NCBI GenBank assembly: GCA_029378245.1
Contig: JARKIF010000006.1
Span: 1,674,001-1,738,000 of the forward strand
DNA length: 64,000 bases
Direction of reading: 5' to 3'
Origin: Roridomyces roridus
Lineage: Eukaryota > Basidiomycota > Agaricomycetes > Agaricales > Mycenaceae
The translations under genes and the position numbers were made by a program. Shown piece by piece: positions 59,844-64,000 of this stretch (position 1 is the first letter of the stretch; each line of letters opens with the position of its first letter). The notes below the pieces were generated by a model. That model was not told the origin of the DNA. It made no database searches and saw only the letters and a program-made list of their open reading frames with translations.

Positions 59844-60037
59844 CAGTCGGGGCAGAGCTTTGCTGTCGGTCTATATACTGGAGCGGCGACGTTGAATTAA
59901 TCAAGACTGCGAATGGCAGATGTCATGGCGGCAGTGAAGAAGATGAATATCGGTGACGGAGAATGAGGCAGTCCATTGCCTAATTCGGATTTGAGATCCG
60001 TCACAAACACTGCCAAACACGTTTATTCTTCGCCGCC

Positions 60038-61273
60038 ATGGCATCCATTCACGAGCTCCACGAGCGCATCGAGGGTCTTTCCCAGGCAATAACGCGCCAG
60101 AAAGAACTCCTCCGCGAGCTTGAACAGCAACGCAGCGACGCCCGACTTGATCTCAATGCCATCCTTGACCCAGTGGCCCGTTTACCAGTCGAAGTAGCCT
60201 CCCACCTCTTCTGGCAATGCATACCAGGAGCCCTCGACTTTGAAACGAGCCATCTGCGTCCGGCCTCACTGCTTTTGCGTATCTGCCGCAGATGGAGGGC
60301 CATCGCGCTCGCGACACCGTGCTTGTGGGCCACCATCGACGACGCCCATTTGCCCCTTAAGGACTTTCGAGGCCTTTTGGAGCTTTGGCTCGCTCGTGCT
60401 CAGAGCCATCCGATCTCACTGGCCATGCACTGGAGCGACGGCTTCGATTCCACTCAGGTCGTCCGCGCTAATACGCATCGGATTCAGAATCTCACCATGA
60501 TGTATCCTCGAGGGGGCATGAAGGTGGTTCCGGCATTCGATGCGTTGCGGTGCCTGACGATCGACGGGTTTTACACACATGGCGTTGAGAGTCCCGCCGA
60601 GCTGCTCCAAGTTCTGCGTGGAGCTCCGAATCTGGTCGAAGCCAACTTTCTTCACCTGTCTTTTCGGTCGGGATTCTTGGACGACGTCGAGGTGTTGACA
60701 CATTCATCTCTCCGGCATCTGCGGTTTGGGAAAGCTCTGGAAGAGTACAACAGCGGCGACGCGCTGGATTCCGACCCCATTATCACGCAGCGCCTCACGT
60801 TGCCTTGCCTACAGACACTCTGCTACACTGGTGGGACAGGGTATTCGTGCGCCGCGGACCTGTTGGCGTTCTTGAAGCGCTCGTCAGCACCATTGCGCCA
60901 CTTGCAATTAACTTTGCATGGGGTGCACATCCACAGCCGTGCCGTTGAATGTCTCCCCTTACTTTCTGGGGTGACCAACTTGGACATCCTCCAACCAGAC
61001 CACGAGCTCACACAGAACTTCACATCCCTGGTCGCGGCACCCGGTCTCCTCCCGGCTCTCCGCAAACTCAGCATTATAGCGGGTAGAGTCGACTCTGTGG
61101 GATACCGCACCATCTTAGACGAACTCAGGCGGCGCCGACGAGTCATTCAGTCTTTTCGACTGGTTGTTGTGGACGACAGTACTGGGCCGGAGGAGGCGTT
61201 GGTGGATTCGTTCCGGGAACTGATGGAGAATGGGATGGATATACATATAGAGGGGCTGCGCTTGTGGAGGTGA
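60038..61273 (+). CDS. F-box protein with N-terminal coiled coil
   Basis: Single-exon protein of 411 residues, a predicted SCF ubiquitin ligase adaptor. Residues 1-40 are a coiled coil (HERIEGLSQAITRQKELLRELEQQR). The F-box follows at about 45-100 (DPVARLPVEVASHLFWQC, then LLRICRRWRAIALATPCLWATI). The C-terminal 300 residues contain Leu-rich segments (LLQVLRGAPNLVEANFLHL, LPCLQTLCYTGG, LRHLQLTLHGVHI). The start is in a GCCATGGC context. It is divergent from the DUF6535 gene. Target proteins cannot be inferred. Confidence 0.88.
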   Translation: MASIHELHERIEGLSQAITRQKELLRELEQQRSDARLDLNAILDPVARLPVEVASHLFWQCIPGALDFETSHLRPASLLLRICRRWRAIALATPCLWATIDDAHLPLKDFRGLLELWLARAQSHPISLAMHWSDGFDSTQVVRANTHRIQNLTMMYPRGGMKVVPAFDALRCLTIDGFYTHGVESPAELLQVLRGAPNLVEANFLHLSFRSGFLDDVEVLTHSSLRHLRFGKALEEYNSGDALDSDPIITQRLTLPCLQTLCYTGGTGYSCAADLLAFLKRSSAPLRHLQLTLHGVHIHSRAVECLPLLSGVTNLDILQPDHELTQNFTSLVAAPGLLPALRKLSIIAGRVDSVGYRTILDELRRRRRVIQSFRLVVVDDSTGPEEALVDSFRELMENGMDIHIEGLRLWR

Positions 61274-61912
61274 GCATATCTCCGTCCCTCTCAATATTGA
61301 GCTTACGATGCTTGGATTTTCAGAAACATGGACTAAAGCGGCGGTCGAGATGGTGGTACATCCTAGGTGCGGTCTTCTGTATTTACGGACTACCCAAGTC
61401 GCCAGAATTCTGCGGTGCAAATCCTTATATATATATTGTCCATTCTGAACTCCATGTACAACCTCGAGACCAGGGGCTCAAAAGTTGTGATTGGTATTTA
61501 CTACTGTTCTTTTGCACTTTCGTCTGGACCACGTTCTCGGCCGCAACATGGCGACGTCCCCAACTTGTAGGCTAGCTGAAGTCACTCAAATCTTCTTGGA
61601 CATGCAATAGCTCCAAGTCGACATTGGAACAAGAAAAGAGCCTCATTCACACCCATGCCTCGACCCCGTGTCCAGGCTTCGAGCTGTCCTCGAAGATCTT
61701 CTCTGAATGACTTGCCTTCCTTACGACTCCCTCGCTGAACTCTCGGGTCCCACCAGGGATTTTCATCTGGTCGTCTATCCTGGATCAGAGGGTCTCTGCG
61801 AAGAAATTGGGGGAACTGTTCGAACAAGATCAAAATCAAGTCAGCCTGGACTCCAAGGGATAGAATACAGTCTTGACTGCAACCCGAACGGCGAACGCAA
61901 ATGAGATGTTGA

Positions 61913-61937
61913 CTGATTGACAGTTTCTGTCAATCAG
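61913..61937. promoter_or_regulatory. Perfect 11-bp inverted repeat with a 3-bp loop
   Basis: CTGATTGACAG, then TTT, then the exact complement CTGTCAATCAG. It lies 137 bp upstream of the SDR ATG. TGACAG/CTGTCA halves resemble TALE-homeodomain cores, but no binding protein is known. Confidence 0.5.
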
Positions 61938-61971
61938 ACGTAAGCGGCCCGGCGAGTAATCAGGATGACAC

Positions 61972-61991
61972 TCACGGAAACCGTTCCGTGA
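61972..61991. promoter_or_regulatory. Perfect 8-bp inverted repeat with a 4-bp spacer
   Basis: TCACGGAA, ACCG, TTCCGTGA. It contains CGG-N8-CCG, the type of site used by Zn(II)2Cys6 regulators, and is 82 bp upstream of the SDR ATG. Confidence 0.5.
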
Positions 61992-62033
61992 CAGTTTAAC
62001 CGGGAGTGCATGATATTAACCGTGGACATTGGG

Positions 62034-62041
62034 TATATAAA
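62034..62041 (+). promoter_or_regulatory. TATA box of the classical SDR gene
   Basis: TATATAAA lies 33 bp upstream of the ATG at 62,074. Confidence 0.5.
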
Positions 62042-62073
62042 CGCGTCTCAAAAAACGATATGGCATCGAACAA

Positions 62074-62948
62074 ATGTCCTCACCCTCCGAGAAGAAAATC
62101 GTCCTCGTCACCGGCGGCAACAACGGTATCGGTTTCGAGATTGTTCGCGCCTTGCTGCAGTCGGACAAGGAGTACCACATCGTTATGGGCAGCCGTTCTG
62201 TGGAGAAAGGCGAGAGCGCGATGGCCAAGCTCAAGGAGGAGTTTCCCGACTTGCAGAACACTCTCGAGGTCGTCCAGCTCGATTTGACCGACGACCAATC
62301 TGTCGAGGGCGTGTTCAAAAGGATTCAAGACAGCCATGCACATCTCGACGTGCTCATCAACAATGCGGGTAATTTTATTCCTTTTCTTCGTCGAGGACAT
62401 ATTCTGACAATCTGCCAGGAGCCACCTTCGACCCTGACTGCCAGCGCGGCCTCATCTCCATCCGCGAGAGCTTCACCAAATCCTACGACGTCAACGTCGC
62501 AGGAACCAACGTGCTCACACACACCCTGACACCCCTCCTCCTCCTCTCCTCCGACCCGCGCCTCATCTTCATCACCGGCCTCTCCAACCTCTCTCAAGCA
62601 GCCGAGAAGTACTTCCCCACCGCCCCGCAGCCGGCGGGGTACCCGAAACCCATCCAAAGCGATCTCAGCGGGGGCTTCGAGACGATCGGCTACCGCTGCT
62701 CCAAGGTCGCGCTCAACATGTTGATGCTTGATTGGAATTTCAAGCTTCAGGCCGACGGTGTGAAGGTTTGGGCTATTGGGCCGGGGATGCTCGAGACGGA
62801 CCTTGGCGGGCTGAGAGATATGGCGAAGAAGATGCCGGGAATTGGGCATGCGAGTCTTGGAGGGGAGTTTACGAGGACGGTTGTTGAGGGCGCCCGGGAC
62901 GCGGATGTCGGCAAAATTGTTTGTCGGGGTGGGATTATTGCGTTTTAG
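62074..62948 (+). CDS. Classical short-chain dehydrogenase/reductase
   Basis: NAD(P)-dependent oxidoreductase of 274 residues in two exons (62074-62368 and 62419-62948). Motifs: VTGGNNGIGFEIVRALL binds the cofactor, DVLINNAG is completed across the intron, Ser lies in FITGLSNL and YRCSK carries the catalytic Tyr and Lys. The GPGML stretch after the active site fits the classical SDR fold. No neighbouring pathway gene indicates a substrate. Two strong palindromes and a TATA box upstream suggest a regulated promoter. Confidence 0.9.
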
Positions 62949-63502
62949 CTCTTCAATGTCGTCTGTAGCCTTGTGACTCAAGTCGTTCGCTGTGAGATGA
63001 AACAGTCTGAAACCTTTAATTGGGGTTGCTGTACATATGCAAAAAAAAACCCGCCCAGACACCAACAGCGCGAAGGAAGGAGTCCAGGCGGATGAGCACG
63101 GCCGATGATACACACGATACTGGTCCGCTTCATTTCCTCTTCGCCGAGGAGATCTGTAGTACCGCGTCTTCGCCGAGAAGATTCGGATCCTATTTCTATA
63201 TGAGCCGGACTTCTGGGCTCCTGAGTGGTTCAAAGTCGGCATTCGATGCAGCTTCTAGCCGCTAAATCGAACTTGGCAGAGGAACGAAAGCCGACCTTCG
63301 GGATTCCAATCTCAGTGTCGCATAAGTAGTGGGATGTTCGATTCCAGGACTGGACGAGTAAATATTTATATCGGAGCCCGTCCATTGATCGCGATCTTCC
63401 CGCTTCCAATATCTCGCTATCACCTCAACATGAGATGTATTGATTCTGGATCCGCCCGCGGAGCCATCCCTTCCACAAACCTTGCACAACAAGCTTCATG
63501 GG

Positions 63503-63508
63503 TATAAA
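63503..63508 (+). promoter_or_regulatory. TATA box of the small secreted protein gene
   Basis: TATAAA lies 42 bp upstream of the ATG at 63,550. Confidence 0.5.
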
Positions 63509-63549
63509 GCTAGGCAAAATCCAGGACTGCAAGCAAATCTTGCTCCAAT

Positions 63550-64000
63550 ATGCAGTTCCAAGCCCTCGCCGCATTGATCCTTACCGCCTTTGCCCTCAAA
63601 GCCACTGCTGTGAGTCTATCTTAGCTCGTCACGGTTCGCATCGCTCATCGTAAGTTTGTTGTGCAGATCAAGGTCATGAGTGTCGCAGAAATGAAGCACT
63701 GGATCGCCACCACCGACGCGGACCTTACTTTCATCGGTGAGCCCGTCGAGAACATTGGCCTCTCGCCTTTGAGGATCACTGTCGTCTACTGTAGCCAGCG
63801 TACCTTCAACGTCTGCGGCGGCGCCTGCAACGTGTACACCGGCGGGGAAACCTGCATCGACGCCCCCAACACCAACTGCCTCTCTGCCACTGCGAATGTC
63901 GCGTCCTGCGACAGCTCCGGATGTTTTGGCAGTTGCGACGCCTTCGCCTCGTGCGGCACCAGGCTCGATAACAATTTTTGCTTCACGCCGGGGACTGCAT
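63550..64000 (+). CDS. Small secreted Cys-rich protein (partial, cut by the window end)
   Basis: Exon 1 (63550-63609) is a signal peptide, MQFQALAALILTAFALKATA. The intron starts GTGAGT and ends GTGCAG. Exon 2 starts at 63,667 and stays open to the window end. The mature part is Cys-rich: YCSQRTFNVCGGACNVY, TCIDAPNTNCLSA, VASCDSSGCFGSCDAFASC, then FCF. At least ten Cys suggest a disulfide-stabilised extracellular protein. The family is not recognised, and an effector-like or wall-associated role is only a guess. The C-terminus lies outside the window. Confidence 0.75.

Larger units (their letters stand above)
61274..62073. other. Intergenic region with palindromes upstream of the SDR gene
   Basis: An 800-bp gap without a gene. 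The last 160 bp before the SDR start carry two perfect inverted repeats and a TATA box, listed separately. Confidence 0.5.

Overview
The window is nuclear DNA of a filamentous basidiomycete, most likely an Agaricomycete (mushroom-forming fungus). The evidence is many short GT-AG introns of roughly 44-60 bp, two members of the DUF6535 membrane-protein family that is expanded in Agaricomycetes, several F-box proteins of the mushroom type (an N-terminal coiled coil followed by a YPVLTLP-like F-box), and a multi-LysM protein beside a CBM18-GH18 chitinase. The genus cannot be fixed from the sequence; a Mycena-like fungus is a guess from the F-box and DUF6535 style.

Layout. 1-8.7 kb: one seven-exon bHLH transcription factor (minus strand, 2,053-4,656) followed by about 4 kb of gene-poor DNA with a 110-bp tandem duplication and tRNA-like B-box motifs. 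8.7-12.3 kb: an extended SDR reductase, an F-box/LRR-type protein and a hypothetical protein. 14.3-31.3 kb: what looks like a secondary-metabolite neighbourhood. It holds a non-reducing polyketide synthase (KS-AT-PT-ACP, without SAT or TE), a class A FAD monooxygenase, a fungal sulfotransferase-like protein, an MFS exporter, an Old Yellow Enzyme homologue and a phytanoyl-CoA-dioxygenase-like oxygenase. The PKS is split inside its product-template domain by a 2,296-bp element with long terminal inverted repeats and a 5-bp target-site duplication; that element carries a nested 231-bp MITE. Leaving the element out would keep the PKS frame open, so the insertion looks recent.

31.7-36.5 kb: a DUF6535 gene with a roughly 1.1-kb CpG-depleted core and a frameshift, then an F-box gene with three frame breaks. 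36.7-38.7 kb: a Ser/Pro-rich hypothetical gene. 40.0-42.1 kb: a SAMHD1-type HD-domain dNTP phosphohydrolase. 42.3-55.0 kb: a cell-wall and chitin module, with a large secreted beta-rich protein and a secreted CBM18-GH18 chitinase on the minus strand, and divergently a secreted protein with about ten LysM domains. 55.1-64 kb: an NTF2-like/flavin monooxygenase, a second and CpG-rich DUF6535 gene, an F-box protein, a classical SDR with two strong palindromes upstream, and the start of a small Cys-rich secreted protein cut by the window end.

How they work together (inference): the PKS, monooxygenase, sulfotransferase, exporter and perhaps the OYE and dioxygenase could build, decorate and export an aromatic polyketide, a pathway now broken by the transposon. 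The chitinase, LysM protein and large secreted partner resemble the chitinase/LysM gene pairs of subgroup C (killer-toxin-like) fungal chitinases. Exon coordinates come from reading splice signals and reading frames by eye; no homology search was run.
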